From positions 2,248,001 to 2,312,000 of the forward strand of contig NZ_CP054699.1 in the NCBI RefSeq assembly GCF_022558445.1: DNA of 64,000 bases. The letters run 5' to 3'. Both the position numbers and the translations under genes were made by a program. This DNA is from Candidatus Contubernalis alkalaceticus (GTDB taxonomy: Bacteria; Bacillota; Dethiobacteria; SKNC01). This document shows, in pieces, positions 7,796 to 17,413 of the stretch. Positions within the stretch are counted from its first letter, which is position 1. Each line of letters opens with the position of its first letter. Below the pieces are notes generated by a model. It saw only the letters and a program-made list of their open reading frames with translations. It was not told the DNA's origin and searched no databases.

Positions 7796-10153
7796 TTACC
7801 TCAGACTCACAACAGTAACCCCGCTGCCCCCTTCTCCATATTCACTCAACTTGAATGACTCAACCTGATTATGAGAAACTAAATATTCATGTAGTCCTTT
7901 CCGCAGAGCCCCTGTCCCCTTACCGTGAATCAAATAAACCTTGCCCAATCCAGCTAAACAAGCGTCATCAAAATATTTATCTACCAATTCTACCGCCTCT
8001 TGAAGAGTAGTCCCACGTAAATCCAGTTCAGTCTTTATCTCCATAGTTTTTTGAAACAGCAGCCCGGGAGCAGCACTACTTTCCAGAGTCTGTGGCAACT
8101 GGGATTTATCGTGAACCCCTTTTAAATCAGAAAAATCAGTGCAAATTTTCATGATCCCCACCTGGACAACAACTTCTTGACTATCTTCATTTAACTCCAG
8201 CACTCTCCCTTTTTGTTTCATACTTTTAATAAAAACTAAATCTCCAATATCTAAATTCTCCAGAGGAACCTGACACTGGCGCTCCATACTGTCCATTTCA
8301 TCAATCAATTGTTTTTGAGAATTCTTGAATTCTTCTTTTAATCTTTGGAAAACTTCATTCCTTTTCTTCCAATCCTGCTCCCGGGACACTTTCCCCATTT
8401 CCTTAATCATACTTTCGGTTTTTCTTTTCGCCTGATTAACAATTAAAAGTGCCTCTTCCCTGGCCTTTTGAATAATTTCCTTTTTTCTCTGCTCCAAGAA
8501 TAAGGAATCCTGTTCCAGCTGCCTTTTAAGGCGAATAATTTCATTCCTTTCCTCCTCCATGGACCGCTGGTTCTGATGAATTTTTCTCTGACTCTCTTCT
8601 AAGTTTTCCATCAATTTTTTTAATTTTAACTGTTCATCCCCTAAAAACATTTTGGCTTTCTCAATCACTTCTTCCTCAAGACCCAAACGAGATGCCACCT
8701 CAAAGGCATTACTGCTTCCAGCTACCCCCTGAAGAACTCTGAAAGTAGGTTGCAAAGTAAGAGAATCAAATTCCACAGAAGCATTCTCCATCTCCTGGTG
8801 GTCGTAAGCAAAACTCTTTAGACTGCTGTAATGGGTTGTAGCTATAGTCCGAACTTTCAACATATGCAGCTGCTCCAATATCCCCATAGCCAGCGCGGCC
8901 CCCTCCGCAGGGTCAGTCCCAGCCCCCAGTTCATCTAAAAGAACTATAGAATTGGCTGAAGCTTTACGCAATATTTCTACAATATTTTTCATGTGGCCCG
9001 AAAAGGTGCTCAAAGACTGTTCAATGTTCTGTTCATCTCCAATATCTGCCAAAACACTGTCAAATACAGCTATAATAGTTCCTGCTTCCGCGGGCACATG
9101 AAGACCCGCTTGAGTCATCAAGACTAACAATCCTACCGTTTTCAAAGCAACAGTCTTGCCACCGGTATTAGGCCCGGTCATTACCATAGTACGGTGCCTG
9201 TCTCCCAAATCCAGCGATATCGGCACAACCTCTACCTTCAAAAGGGGATGCCGGGCATTCACCATTCTAAAATAACCGTTTTCATTTAACAGCGGTTCAT
9301 TAGCGTCCATCTCCAAGCTCAGCCTGGCCTTAGATAAGATAAAATCTAGTTCAGCTATTATGTTTAGTACTTCCCTTATGCTTTCTACCCAGTGAGATAC
9401 CTGAACACTGAGAGAAACCAGTATCCTCTCAATCTCTTTAAGTTCACTGCTCCTCAACTGATTTAATTGATTATTGGCTTCCACCACTGCCATCGGTTCA
9501 ATAAAAAGAGTGGCACCACTGGCAGATTGGTCATGAACAATACCAGGCACCTGTGCTTTATTTTCTATCTTCACCGGAACCACATACCGGTCATTACGCT
9601 GAGTAACAATATTCTCTTGTAAATACTTGCTGGTAATACTGCTCCTTAGAAACTTTTCCAACTCTCTTTGGATTCGAACCTGGGAAATTTTTTTCTGCCT
9701 CCGGACAAAAGCAAGTTCTACAGAGGCAGCGTCCGTCACTTCCCCCTCCTCATTAATGCTCCGGACAAGAAGAGCTTCCAGTGATGAAAAATCCTCTATA
9801 ACCTTAGTCATAGACAGAATACTACCGGTCCCATATTCCTGAATTTGTTTTTTTATTCTCTTACATGCCGTTAAATTATCTGCAATTTCCCGCAGCTGTC
9901 TGGCGTTAAGAGTTCCTCCCCTTTGACTTCGAACCAAACTAGAACGAATGTCTGTCACTCCCGACAGACGAATACTAATTTGGCCCAACAAACTACAGCC
10001 TTCCGTAGTTTCTTTCTGCCATCTCTCCACAATACTTAAATCTGATACCGGCCGCAGGTCTTCGGCCAGTTCTTTTCCAAGTATCGTGTCACACTTAGAA
10101 GAAAGCATCGCAAGAATTTTATCAAATTCCATTATTTGCAGATTTTTTTCCAT
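7796..10153 (-). CDS. mutS2: Endonuclease MutS2
   Basis: A 785-aa MutS2: MutS-like lever and ATPase domain with Walker A GPNTGGKTVALKT, Walker B LLDELGAGTDP, and a C-terminal Smr nuclease domain (LDLRGTTLQEAVELVDKY ... HGKGTGALRKGL). MutS2 lacks the mismatch-recognition domain of MutS; it restrains recombination and, in Bacillus, acts on collided ribosomes. A long coiled coil rich in Glu/Lys/Arg joins ATPase and Smr domains. The open frame extends 45 codons further upstream, but that part is encoded by a small inverted repeat; the ATG at 10153 follows a GGAGGGCGGAG ribosome site and matches normal MutS2 N-termini (MEKNLQIMEFDKIL), so I chose it. Confidence 0.95.
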   Translation of the reverse strand: MEKNLQIMEFDKILAMLSSKCDTILGKELAEDLRPVSDLSIVERWQKETTEGCSLLGQISIRLSGVTDIRSSLVRSQRGGTLNARQLREIADNLTACKRIKKQIQEYGTGSILSMTKVIEDFSSLEALLVRSINEEGEVTDAASVELAFVRRQKKISQVRIQRELEKFLRSSITSKYLQENIVTQRNDRYVVPVKIENKAQVPGIVHDQSASGATLFIEPMAVVEANNQLNQLRSSELKEIERILVSLSVQVSHWVESIREVLNIIAELDFILSKARLSLEMDANEPLLNENGYFRMVNARHPLLKVEVVPISLDLGDRHRTMVMTGPNTGGKTVALKTVGLLVLMTQAGLHVPAEAGTIIAVFDSVLADIGDEQNIEQSLSTFSGHMKNIVEILRKASANSIVLLDELGAGTDPAEGAALAMGILEQLHMLKVRTIATTHYSSLKSFAYDHQEMENASVEFDSLTLQPTFRVLQGVAGSSNAFEVASRLGLEEEVIEKAKMFLGDEQLKLKKLMENLEESQRKIHQNQRSMEEERNEIIRLKRQLEQDSLFLEQRKKEIIQKAREEALLIVNQAKRKTESMIKEMGKVSREQDWKKRNEVFQRLKEEFKNSQKQLIDEMDSMERQCQVPLENLDIGDLVFIKSMKQKGRVLELNEDSQEVVVQVGIMKICTDFSDLKGVHDKSQLPQTLESSAAPGLLFQKTMEIKTELDLRGTTLQEAVELVDKYFDDACLAGLGKVYLIHGKGTGALRKGLHEYLVSHNQVESFKLSEYGEGGSGVTVVSLR

Positions 10154-10176
10154 AACTTTCTCCGCCCTCCTCAAGT

Positions 10177-10205
10177 TGTGCCAAGGGAATTGTTTTCTTG
10201 ACACA
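10177..10205. repeat. REP-like palindromic unit, copy 1
   Basis: A 29-bp unit reading TGTGCCAAGG...CTTGACACA. It is an imperfect palindrome and an inverted copy of the unit at 10241-10269. The pair brackets 35 bp of AT-rich DNA just upstream of the mutS2 ribosome site and could fold into a long hairpin. Confidence 0.65.
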
Positions 10206-10240
10206 AAATAAATGAAATAAGTGAATAAAAGTAAAATTGG

Positions 10241-10269
10241 TGTGTCAAGAGAACCGTCCCCTTGGCACG
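10241..10269. repeat. REP-like palindromic unit, copy 2
   Basis: A 29-bp unit reading TGTGTCAAG...CCTTGGCACG, the inverted partner of 10177-10205. A further half unit (TACTTGACACAAAA) follows to 10290. It supplies the stop codon and the last codons of mpg. Similar GTCCCCTTGACA pieces occur near 44960. Confidence 0.65.
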
Positions 10270-10853
10270 CTTGGCATACTTGACACAAAAGGGTTGTTAG
10301 ATATATAAAAACGCAACAATAAATCCTTACCGGTTTTTATGCCGATGCGGGGACTTGATGCAATTTCAAAAGTCTTAGCATTTGCTTTAGTATCCATAAT
10401 AAAAAGTTCACTATCGGTTAAACTTATTCCGTTGTGCAGCTTATTTATGCCCATAGCTTGACACAGCTTTCCAGGGCCATTGGTCAAATTCTCTACCTTT
10501 GAAATTCCTCGTCTTTTTAGCATCTCCATAATTCCCTCCAGAGGTTCCATTGCTCTAATTAAAACTGCCTCTCCTACCCCTTCTTTCCGGGTTACTACAT
10601 TGAAACAGTAATACATCCCATAAATTAAATAAACATAAGCGTTCCCAGGTGGGCCAAACATGACTTCATTCCGCTTTGTTTTCCCCTTTGCAGCATGACA
10701 GGCGGGATCATCCCTGCTGAGATACGCTTCTGTCTCCACAATCTTACCCATTAATAACCCCTCCGACGTTGAGTGAACTAAAATCTTCCCTAAAAGCCTG
10801 CGGGCTACATCAACTGTATTGTCGTAATAAAAATTTTTCAAAATTTTTTTCAT
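10245..10853 (-). CDS. DNA-3-methyladenine glycosylase (AAG/Mpg family)
   Basis: A 202-aa base-excision repair enzyme that removes alkylated purines. Family signatures are present: VETEAYLSRDDPACHAAKGKT, the glycine-rich MFGPPGNAYVYLIYGMYYCFN strand, and LTNGPGKLCQAMGI. The start is the ATG at 10853 behind AAAAGGTGA; the in-frame GTG three codons upstream sits in the ribosome site. The normal family end is at about FYISNNPFVS; the last eleven residues (SMPSVPRGRFS) are encoded by the REP-like palindrome, so the C-terminus was remodelled by the repeat. It lies downstream of cvpA (30 bp) and may share its transcript. Confidence 0.93.
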   Translation of the reverse strand: MKKILKNFYYDNTVDVARRLLGKILVHSTSEGLLMGKIVETEAYLSRDDPACHAAKGKTKRNEVMFGPPGNAYVYLIYGMYYCFNVVTRKEGVGEAVLIRAMEPLEGIMEMLKRRGISKVENLTNGPGKLCQAMGINKLHNGISLTDSELFIMDTKANAKTFEIASSPRIGIKTGKDLLLRFYISNNPFVSSMPSVPRGRFS

Positions 10854-10883
10854 AAATGTCACCTTTTAAATTTTCTGAAGCTT

Positions 10884-11420
10884 TTATACAGTTAAAGACT
10901 CCAGGCCCAGATCAATTATTTCCATTGCATATTTCTCAAAGGAAGAAAACCAAGTCGAAGTCTCTTTTGCCTCTATAATAGCTGGAAGTGGTAAAAAGTT
11001 TAGAATAATAATAATAAAAAGGATAGACAGTATCCCTTTTGCTCCCCCTAATACAGCGCCTAAGGCTGAATTAACCTGCTTAATAAAGGGCAGTGAGTTG
11101 ACCAGGCATAGGATTCTCCCCAATAACATAAAAAAGATTCCGCATAAAGACAAAACCCAAAATACTCCCATCAGCGTAACCACATACTCCTCAAATTGAA
11201 GAAAACTAAAAATTTCATTGTCTATATTCCTTAAGAAAATACTAATATCAAAAATACTATCAAGCCACTCCCCTACCCCAGGGCCCAGTTTTAGAGCTAA
11301 AACCCAGGAAACAATAAAACCAATCAAATCACAAAGCTGTCGGATCATTCCTCTTTTTAAGCCGGAAAATACACTCAGCAAAAAAATTGCTAAGAAAGCA
11401 ATATCCAGCCAACTGCTCAT
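10884..11420 (-). CDS. CvpA family membrane protein
   Basis: A 178-aa integral membrane protein with four predicted helices (about 5-22, 28-45, 82-106, 118-142), matching the CvpA (colicin V production) family. The Bacillus counterpart yshB lies between zapA and mutS2-type genes, the same order as here. Its exact role is unknown; links to the cell envelope and division have been proposed. Its start overlaps the end of zapA by four bases, so the two are translationally coupled. Confidence 0.85.
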   Translation of the reverse strand: MSSWLDIAFLAIFLLSVFSGLKRGMIRQLCDLIGFIVSWVLALKLGPGVGEWLDSIFDISIFLRNIDNEIFSFLQFEEYVVTLMGVFWVLSLCGIFFMLLGRILCLVNSLPFIKQVNSALGAVLGGAKGILSILFIIIILNFLPLPAIIEAKETSTWFSSFEKYAMEIIDLGLESLTV

Positions 11421-11695
11421 TCTAAATCACCAGGCTTTATATTTTTCTCCTCCAGCTTGTTATTTAGTTTTTTTACTTCCCGTTTTAAATTATAGATTTC
11501 GTCACTTAAATTAAGGGCAGCCAGAATGGCAATCTTGTGCATCCCAATACCGCTGGTGCTGGAACCGGAAACCTCATTCATTTTTGAATTCACGTAATCT
11601 GCCAATCTTTTCATATAATTGACAGGCAGGCTGCTTCTTATGGTGTAATCTTCCCCGTAAATATTCACTTTGACCTTGTTTTTATTTTCACTCAT
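11417..11695 (-). CDS. zapA: Cell division protein ZapA
   Basis: A 92-aa protein with the ZapA layout: an N-terminal strand pair (KVKVNIYGEDYTIRSSLPVNY), the YVNSKMNEV helix, and a C-terminal coiled coil (NLKREVKKLNNKLEEKN). ZapA binds FtsZ and bundles its filaments at the division site. Length is typical of Firmicutes ZapA. The ATG follows GGAGGG. It overlaps cvpA by four bases. Upstream lies the terminator of pheT, so zapA starts a new unit. Confidence 0.9.
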   Translation of the reverse strand: MSENKNKVKVNIYGEDYTIRSSLPVNYMKRLADYVNSKMNEVSGSSTSGIGMHKIAILAALNLSDEIYNLKREVKKLNNKLEEKNIKPGDLE

Positions 11696-11761
11696 AGATA
11701 ACCCTCCAGGGAGATAAAATTATTACTTATTTCGAGAGAAAACAACAAATTCCTTCCTTTT

Positions 11762-11787
11762 AAAAAACCCCCGAAGATATGGGGGTT
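11762..11787 (-). terminator. Intrinsic terminator of pheST
   Basis: AACCCCC and GGGGGTT form a hairpin followed on the minus strand by a run of T, 15 bp after the pheT stop codon. Confidence 0.9.
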
Positions 11788-11801
11788 AAAAAAAATAATG
11801 A

Positions 11802-14213
11802 TTATTCCCGTATACGGGCCTCAAAGTGATTCACTAGAGAATCTATAATCTTTTGATGAAGACGGTTAACTTCATGGTCCGTTAAGGTTTTATCCCTGGA
11901 ACGATAGACAATGGAGTAAGCCAAACTTCGGCATCCAGAAGGGACCTGTTCTCCGTGATAAAGATCAAACAAAGTCAAATTCTCTACCAGTTCGCCTCCT
12001 GTTTTCATAATTTCCCGGCTGATCTCATCTGCCGGAACAGCTTCTTTGATGATGAGGGCAATATCCCTCAAAACAGCAGGGTATCTGGGTAGTGCCTTAA
12101 AGTTTATATTAATATCTGCATGTTTGTAAACAGAGGAAAAATCAATTTCTGCAGCATAAATTTTTCCATCCAGGTCAAACTCAGACATCACGTCCCCATG
12201 AACTTCACCCAATATCCCTATTCTTTCTCCATCAATTAAAAGCTCCGCAGCTCTGCCGGGATGAAAGGATGGATGACTTACCGGAGAAAACCTACAGTTA
12301 CTTAATCCCATTTTTTCAAAAAATAATTCCAAAATCCCTTTTAAATGATAATAGTTAACATGATTTGGTTTTTGACCCCAGCTCTCCATCCCCCACTTCC
12401 CTGTAATGGCCATGGTTAGTGTATTTCTTTCCTGGGGAAGGGCCTCCTTGCAGTCCTCCTGAGGGATAAATACAGAACCAAGTTCAAATATTTTAATATC
12501 ATAAAGATTTCTATTATGATTATATTTTATCACATTGAACAAATTTCCTAAAATAGTGCTTCTCATTACACTCTGTTCTTCAGAAAGGGGATTATAGATC
12601 CTAACTACTTTTCTTAAAGGATCATCTGGATCCAGCAGCAAATCATCATACTGACGAGGATGAATAAAAGAGTAGGTAATGACTTCAAAAAGACCACATG
12701 AAGTCAGAAATTTCTTTGCCATATCCTCAAGCTTTTGTTCCCTGGTTTTCCTCCCTTGGGTTATAACCCCCCGGGGCAGACTGGCCTCAATATATTCATA
12801 TCCATATATTCGAGCAATTTCTTCTATTAAATCAATCTCTCCAGTTATATCCGGCCTCCGGGTTGGTATCTTAATTTCTAACAGGCCTTCTGATTCCTGG
12901 CTTTCAAAATGTAAATTATTCATGATTTCTTTGATTTTTGCATCAGAAATATCCAGGCCAATAATTTTTCTGGCCCTTTCCGGCCTTAACTGGACCAATG
13001 TATTTAATACCGGCCTCGGATATTCATCTATAGTACTCTCGACAACCTGACCGGAAGAAAGTTCTGCCATAAGCTGGGCTGCTCTATCAACGGCTATACG
13101 GGTGCCCATTGGATCTGTTCCCCTTTCAAATCTTAGAGAAGACTCAGATCTGAGACCCAGGTTCCGAGATGTCCTGCGAATAGAACCTGGCTCAAAACAG
13201 GCAGACTCTATTAGTACAGTTCGGGTCTGCTCTGTAATTTCCGTGCTTAGTCCACCCATCACCCCTGCCAAAGCCACGGGGCCAGAGGGATCAGCAATAA
13301 CCAGCATGGTTTCATCCAGTTTTCTTTCCTGTTCATCCAGGGTCACCAGCTTTTCTCCGGCTTTAGCTTTTCTTACTATAATGCTTTTATCCTTAATCCG
13401 ATCATAATCAAACCCGTGAAGAGGCTGATTGCATTCCCACATTACATAGTTAGTTACATCTACTATATTATTGATGGGCCTAATACCCACCGCCAGCAGC
13501 CTTGTCTGCAGCCACAGAGGGGATGGTTTAATTGTTATGTTCCGCACTATTCTCGCGGTATAACGAGAGCATAAATCTTCATCCATAATTTTTACCGCTG
13601 CCAAATCATCTATATTTTCTTTCAGGGTAGAAAATATAGGAAAATCAATTTTCAAGGCTGCTCCGGTAACGGCAGAAACTTCATAAGCAACCCCCAATAA
13701 CCCCAGACAATCAGAACGGTTAGGAGTAAGTCCCAGTTCCAGAACACAGTCATCCAGCCCTAGGACTTTTTCAATCTCCATGCCTACGGGATAATCTCCC
13801 TCCAGGATCAGAATGCCGTAACTATGGACCATTTCCAACCCCAATTCTTGGGCGGAACACAGCATTCCGGAGGAGGCCACTCCCTTAAGTTTTCTCTTTT
13901 TGATTTTAAAACCCCCGGGCAGCACTGCTCCCGGTTTTGCCACCGGAACCAAATCACCCACCTGAAAATTATCAATTCCCGCCACAATCTGAGATATCTC
14001 ATCCTTTATGTCCACCTGTACAATGAACAATTTATCTGCTTCAGGGTGTTTTTTTACAGACAAGACTTTCCCCACCACCATATTTGAGATTCCCGGATTA
14101 CAGGAGCAGACAGACTCTACTTCAATTCCAGACATAGTTAATTTTTCTGCCAGTTCCTCCGGACCCATCTGCAAATCTACATAATCTTTTAACCACTGGT
14201 ATGATACAAGCAT
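11802..14213 (-). CDS. pheT: Phenylalanine--tRNA ligase beta subunit
   Basis: An 803-aa beta chain of the (alpha-beta)2 PheRS that charges tRNA-Phe. Domains in order: N-terminal tRNA-binding EMAP/OB domain (VVGKVLSVKKHPEADKLFIVQVD), B3/B4 editing domain (TPNRSDCLGLLGVAYE), B5 domain, the catalytic-like core (FEVITYSFIHP), and a C-terminal ferredoxin-fold anticodon-binding domain (LPRYPAVLRDIALI). The ATG at 14213 stands seven bases behind GGGAGG; an in-frame TTG two codons upstream is rejected. It follows pheS by about 100 bp and must be controlled by the same T-box. Confidence 0.96.
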   Translation of the reverse strand: MLVSYQWLKDYVDLQMGPEELAEKLTMSGIEVESVCSCNPGISNMVVGKVLSVKKHPEADKLFIVQVDIKDEISQIVAGIDNFQVGDLVPVAKPGAVLPGGFKIKKRKLKGVASSGMLCSAQELGLEMVHSYGILILEGDYPVGMEIEKVLGLDDCVLELGLTPNRSDCLGLLGVAYEVSAVTGAALKIDFPIFSTLKENIDDLAAVKIMDEDLCSRYTARIVRNITIKPSPLWLQTRLLAVGIRPINNIVDVTNYVMWECNQPLHGFDYDRIKDKSIIVRKAKAGEKLVTLDEQERKLDETMLVIADPSGPVALAGVMGGLSTEITEQTRTVLIESACFEPGSIRRTSRNLGLRSESSLRFERGTDPMGTRIAVDRAAQLMAELSSGQVVESTIDEYPRPVLNTLVQLRPERARKIIGLDISDAKIKEIMNNLHFESQESEGLLEIKIPTRRPDITGEIDLIEEIARIYGYEYIEASLPRGVITQGRKTREQKLEDMAKKFLTSCGLFEVITYSFIHPRQYDDLLLDPDDPLRKVVRIYNPLSEEQSVMRSTILGNLFNVIKYNHNRNLYDIKIFELGSVFIPQEDCKEALPQERNTLTMAITGKWGMESWGQKPNHVNYYHLKGILELFFEKMGLSNCRFSPVSHPSFHPGRAAELLIDGERIGILGEVHGDVMSEFDLDGKIYAAEIDFSSVYKHADININFKALPRYPAVLRDIALIIKEAVPADEISREIMKTGGELVENLTLFDLYHGEQVPSGCRSLAYSIVYRSRDKTLTDHEVNRLHQKIIDSLVNHFEARIRE

Positions 14214-14320
14214 AACCAAACCTCCCGTTTTCGCTAATCATATAATTTAATATATTATTTATCTTTAACTCTCTTTTGGCTATCAAACTAGACCCTTCTC
14301 TAACGAAAGTTATTGGCCTC

Positions 14321-15343
14321 TTAAAACTGCCTGAGCATCCTCAAGTCATTGCTGAAGAAAAGCCTCAGGTCATCAAAACCATATTTTAGCATAGCAATTC
14401 TCTCTACTCCCATGCCAAAAGCATATCCGGTTACCTCTTCAGGATCGTAACCTGAAATTTCTAAAACTTTAGGGTGTATCATTCCTGCTCCCAGAACCTC
14501 CAACCAACCGCTATGGCTGCAAACCCGGCATCCCTTGCCCTGACAGATTACACAGGAAATATCCACTTCCGCGCTGGGTTCTGTAAAGGGGAAAAAACTG
14601 GGACGCAATCTTATCTTAAGTTCTTTACCAAACATCTGTCTGGCAAACAAAAGAAGAGTTCCTTTCAAATCACCCATGGATATATCTTTATCCACGGCTA
14701 AACCCTCCACCTGATGGAACATAGGAGAATGAGTAGCATCATCATCCCTTCGGTAAACCCTACCGGGGGCTATAATTCTCAAGGGAACTTCGGGAGCCAC
14801 TTTTTCCATGGTCCTGATCTGCACCGGTGAAGTATGGGTTCTTAATACTATTTCCTCAGATATGTAGAAAGAATCCTGCATATCCCTGGCCGGATGCTCC
14901 TTAGGCATATTCAATGCCTCAAAGTTATAAAAGTCTGTTTCTATCTCAGGCCCATGGGCAATAGTAAATCCCATCCCTAAAAATATTTCTTTTATTTCCT
15001 CCATAACCAGGGTTAAAGGATGATTCTGGCCTATCAGGGGCATACTTCCCGGAAGAGTAACATCTATTTTTTCAGTTTCCCACTGAGCTGCTTTTTCCTT
15101 TTGAGCCAACTCTAGTTTTCTGTTTTCAATAAGTGAGTTAATCTCAACTTTCAACTGGTTAGCCAGGTTCCCCATGATGGGCCTTTCTTCCTTGGAAAGA
15201 GAACCCATACTGCGCAGCACTTGAGTTATTTCTCCCTTTTTACCCAAATATTTTACCTGCACATCTTTTAACCTGCTGGAATCAACAACCTCTAAAACAT
15301 CCCTCTCTGCTCTTGTTTTGATATTATGCAATTTTTCCTTCAA
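14321..15343 (-). CDS. pheS: Phenylalanine--tRNA ligase alpha subunit
   Basis: The 340-aa catalytic alpha chain of PheRS. It has the N-terminal coiled coil that binds tRNA and the class II motifs: motif 1 ([22 protein letters not shown]), motif 2 ([20 protein letters not shown]) and motif 3 ([15 protein letters not shown]). The only start that keeps the coiled coil is a TTG at 15343, nine bases behind an AGGAGG ribosome site. Expression is controlled by the T-box upstream, which senses uncharged tRNA-Phe. Confidence 0.96.
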   Translation of the reverse strand: MKEKLHNIKTRAERDVLEVVDSSRLKDVQVKYLGKKGEITQVLRSMGSLSKEERPIMGNLANQLKVEINSLIENRKLELAQKEKAAQWETEKIDVTLPGSMPLIGQNHPLTLVMEEIKEIFLGMGFTIAHGPEIETDFYNFEALNMPKEHPARDMQDSFYISEEIVLRTHTSPVQIRTMEKVAPEVPLRIIAPGRVYRRDDDATHSPMFHQVEGLAVDKDISMGDLKGTLLLFARQMFGKELKIRLRPSFFPFTEPSAEVDISCVICQGKGCRVCSHSGWLEVLGAGMIHPKVLEISGYDPEEVTGYAFGMGVERIAMLKYGFDDLRLFFSNDLRMLRQF

Positions 15344-15482
15344 AACGTATATCCTCCTAACATATCTTTATTTAATAAAACTTTTTAGGTACAGAAATAG
15401 TAAGATAAGGGGACAATTAGTTTACAATCGAAGCGGAGCGAAGGACCGAAGGGTTAACCTTTGACTTTGAAAAGACAAAAAT

Positions 15483-15740
15483 AAAAAACCTTCGTCTAAG
15501 GGACGAAAGTTTTCTTCCGCGGTACCACCCAGTTTAGTTTAACTGATTTTTTAGTTAAACTCTACTTTAATCCTCTTAACGCTGAGTCGGCGTCCTTGCT
15601 TACACAGGAAATAAAACTAATCCCCTTCAGCAGGCGGTATCAGGAGTGAACTTCAGATAACTTTCACCAGAGAAGCTTTCAGTCAATGACTTCTCCTCCC
15701 TTAGGGTCCGGTTAACATACTCTTCTCCTTCATAACCTTT
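15483..15740 (-). promoter_or_regulatory. T-box leader of pheST (Phe specifier)
   Basis: Reading the minus strand, an AGAGTATGTTAACC stem I region near 15720 is followed by a TTC Phe codon in a likely specifier loop (15648-15650), the T-box antiterminator core GGGTGGTACCGCGGAAG (15514-15530), and a terminator stem CTTTCGTC/GACGAAGG with a T-run (15489-15509). T-boxes allow readthrough when uncharged cognate tRNA binds. The specifier assignment is by position, not by folding. Confidence 0.92.
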
Positions 15741-15921
15741 CCTTTTTACAATACAATCATCCTCTTATAAATCAAATAAGCAGCCACAGAACCTGTGTTC
15801 ACAAATAACTTCCAAAAAAAATCGGCGGTAAGCAAAATAAGCACTTCCCTTCCGTAGTTTCGGAACTCATTAACTCAACAGAATTATAACACACGATTTT
15901 TGAAAAAACAAGTTGAAGCTG

Positions 15922-16737
15922 TTAAAATGAAGAAAAGTGCCTCTGTCTGACTGCTTCATATATAATTATCCCTGCAGAAACTGATACATTAAGAGACTCC
16001 GCTGCCCCTAAAAGCGGTATTTTTAATCGTAAGTCTGCCTCTACTTTAAACTCATCACTCACCCCAAAGGCCTCACTGCCAAAAACAACAGCTGTGGGAC
16101 CGGTTAAATCCCCCTGAAAACAGTTCGCTTCTGCCTCCAGATCCGTAACTACAATCTTTATATTGCAGTGCCGCAAATAATTTATTATGCTCATTGCGTC
16201 TTTAATTACTATTACCGGTAAATGGAAAATAGCTCCCATAGTCCCTCTCAAAGTCTTGGGATTAAATATATCCACTGTACCCCGGGAAACAATCACTCCC
16301 GAAACACAGGCTGCTGAAGCTGTCCTGATCATTGAGCCCAGGTTTCCCGGGTCCTGAAGCCCCGATATAACCATAACTAAAGGTTTTTCTGTTTCTGATA
16401 TCTGACTGAGATTATAATCCGGCTTCTTTACCACCGCCAGAATTCCTTGAGGGTTTTCCGTATCAGCCGTCTCCCTTAACAGCCCTTTAGCAATATATAC
16501 GGTTTTTACGCCGGGATTCCCTATGGATATGGACTGGAGCAGCTCTCGCCCCTTCAATCCCTTCAACAATTCTTCAGAGTATAAAACAGAAGTGAATTCT
16601 ATTCCGCAGGACAATGCCTCTCTAATGAGTCGAACACCCTCCAGTGGAATCAGCCCCATCTTGTCCCTATATTTCTTTTTTAAAAGAGAGGTATACAGTT
16701 TTACCTCCGGGTTTTGTCTGCTGGTTATTAAGGCCAC
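15922..16737 (-). CDS. TrmH family RNA 2'-O-methyltransferase
   Basis: A 271-aa SPOUT methyltransferase. The N-terminus carries the substrate-binding L30e-like region (ITSRQNPEVKLYTSLLKKKYRDK, LEGVRLIREAL) and the C-terminal half the knotted SAM-binding motifs (VISGLQDPGNLGSMIRTA, VVFGSEAFGVSDE, IPLLGAAESLNVSVSAGI). Family members methylate ribose 2'-OH of rRNA or tRNA; the exact target cannot be told. The open frame extends 20 codons upstream over the end of ktrA, but the GTG at 16737, 13 bases after the ktrA stop and behind GGTGA, gives the normal family start. It is probably the third gene of a ktrB-ktrA operon. Confidence 0.92.
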   Translation of the reverse strand: MALITSRQNPEVKLYTSLLKKKYRDKMGLIPLEGVRLIREALSCGIEFTSVLYSEELLKGLKGRELLQSISIGNPGVKTVYIAKGLLRETADTENPQGILAVVKKPDYNLSQISETEKPLVMVISGLQDPGNLGSMIRTASAACVSGVIVSRGTVDIFNPKTLRGTMGAIFHLPVIVIKDAMSIINYLRHCNIKIVVTDLEAEANCFQGDLTGPTAVVFGSEAFGVSDEFKVEADLRLKIPLLGAAESLNVSVSAGIIIYEAVRQRHFSSF

Positions 16738-16750
16738 TGTTTCACCACTC

Positions 16751-17401
16751 CTACAATGTCTCCAATTTACGGATATTTTTATTCTTTCCTGCAACAATCA
16801 TAATATCACCCTGTGCTATTAAATTCTCAGCTTTTGGTGTAAGATTGATTTCTCCCCCGGCTTTCTTGATGGCAATAACATTGACACCATATCTAACCCT
16901 CATATCTAACTCAGACAAACTTTTACCGGCAATGGACTCAGGCACCACAATTTCAACTATACTGAAATCCGGAGAAAGCTCAATATAATCAATGATATTT
17001 GCTGCCACCAGATTGTGGGCTACCCGAATGCCCATATCCCTTTCAGGAAAAATCACCCGGTCAGCGCCAATTCGGTACAGTACTTTACCATGCAGTTCCG
17101 TGCGGGCTTTGGCCACCACCTGTTTTACCCCAATCTCTTTTAGAATCAATGTGGTAAGTATATTGGCCTGAATATCCTGGCCAATACTTACAATGGCCAC
17201 ATCAAAATTCTTTATCCCTAGAGCTAACAGGGCATCCTCATTGGTAGAGTCCGCCTGTACTGCATGGGTCACCAGATCAGTAATCTCCTGGATTTTGCCT
17301 TCATTTTTATCCATTGCCAGGACATCATGCCCCATTTCAAAAAGTGTTGTGGCTATACTGGCCCCAAAAATACCCATGCCGATAACCGCAAACTGTCTCA
17401 T
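16751..17401 (-). CDS. ktrA: Ktr/Trk potassium uptake regulatory subunit (RCK protein)
   Basis: A 216-aa cytoplasmic RCK protein: an N-terminal Rossmann domain with GMGIFGASIATTL and acidic residue MDKN binding nucleotide, then a TrkA-C domain (IVEIVVPESIAGKSLSELDMR, near 130-216). As an octameric ring it gates the membrane pore KtrB in response to ATP/ADP or c-di-AMP. The ATG follows GGAGGTG. It lies 13 bp behind ktrB and 13 bp ahead of the methylase, so all three are one operon. Confidence 0.92.
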   Translation of the reverse strand: MRQFAVIGMGIFGASIATTLFEMGHDVLAMDKNEGKIQEITDLVTHAVQADSTNEDALLALGIKNFDVAIVSIGQDIQANILTTLILKEIGVKQVVAKARTELHGKVLYRIGADRVIFPERDMGIRVAHNLVAANIIDYIELSPDFSIVEIVVPESIAGKSLSELDMRVRYGVNVIAIKKAGGEINLTPKAENLIAQGDIMIVAGKNKNIRKLETL

Positions 17402-17413
17402 GGTAACACCTCC

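Noticed and set aside
10154-10288. Longer MutS2 start
   Set aside because: The 45 extra codons are encoded by the inverted repeat region; the ATG at 10153 has a good ribosome site and the normal family start.
12679-14087. Plus-strand reading frames inside pheT
   Set aside because: They are shadows of the pheT frame with no ribosome sites and no recognisable protein motifs.
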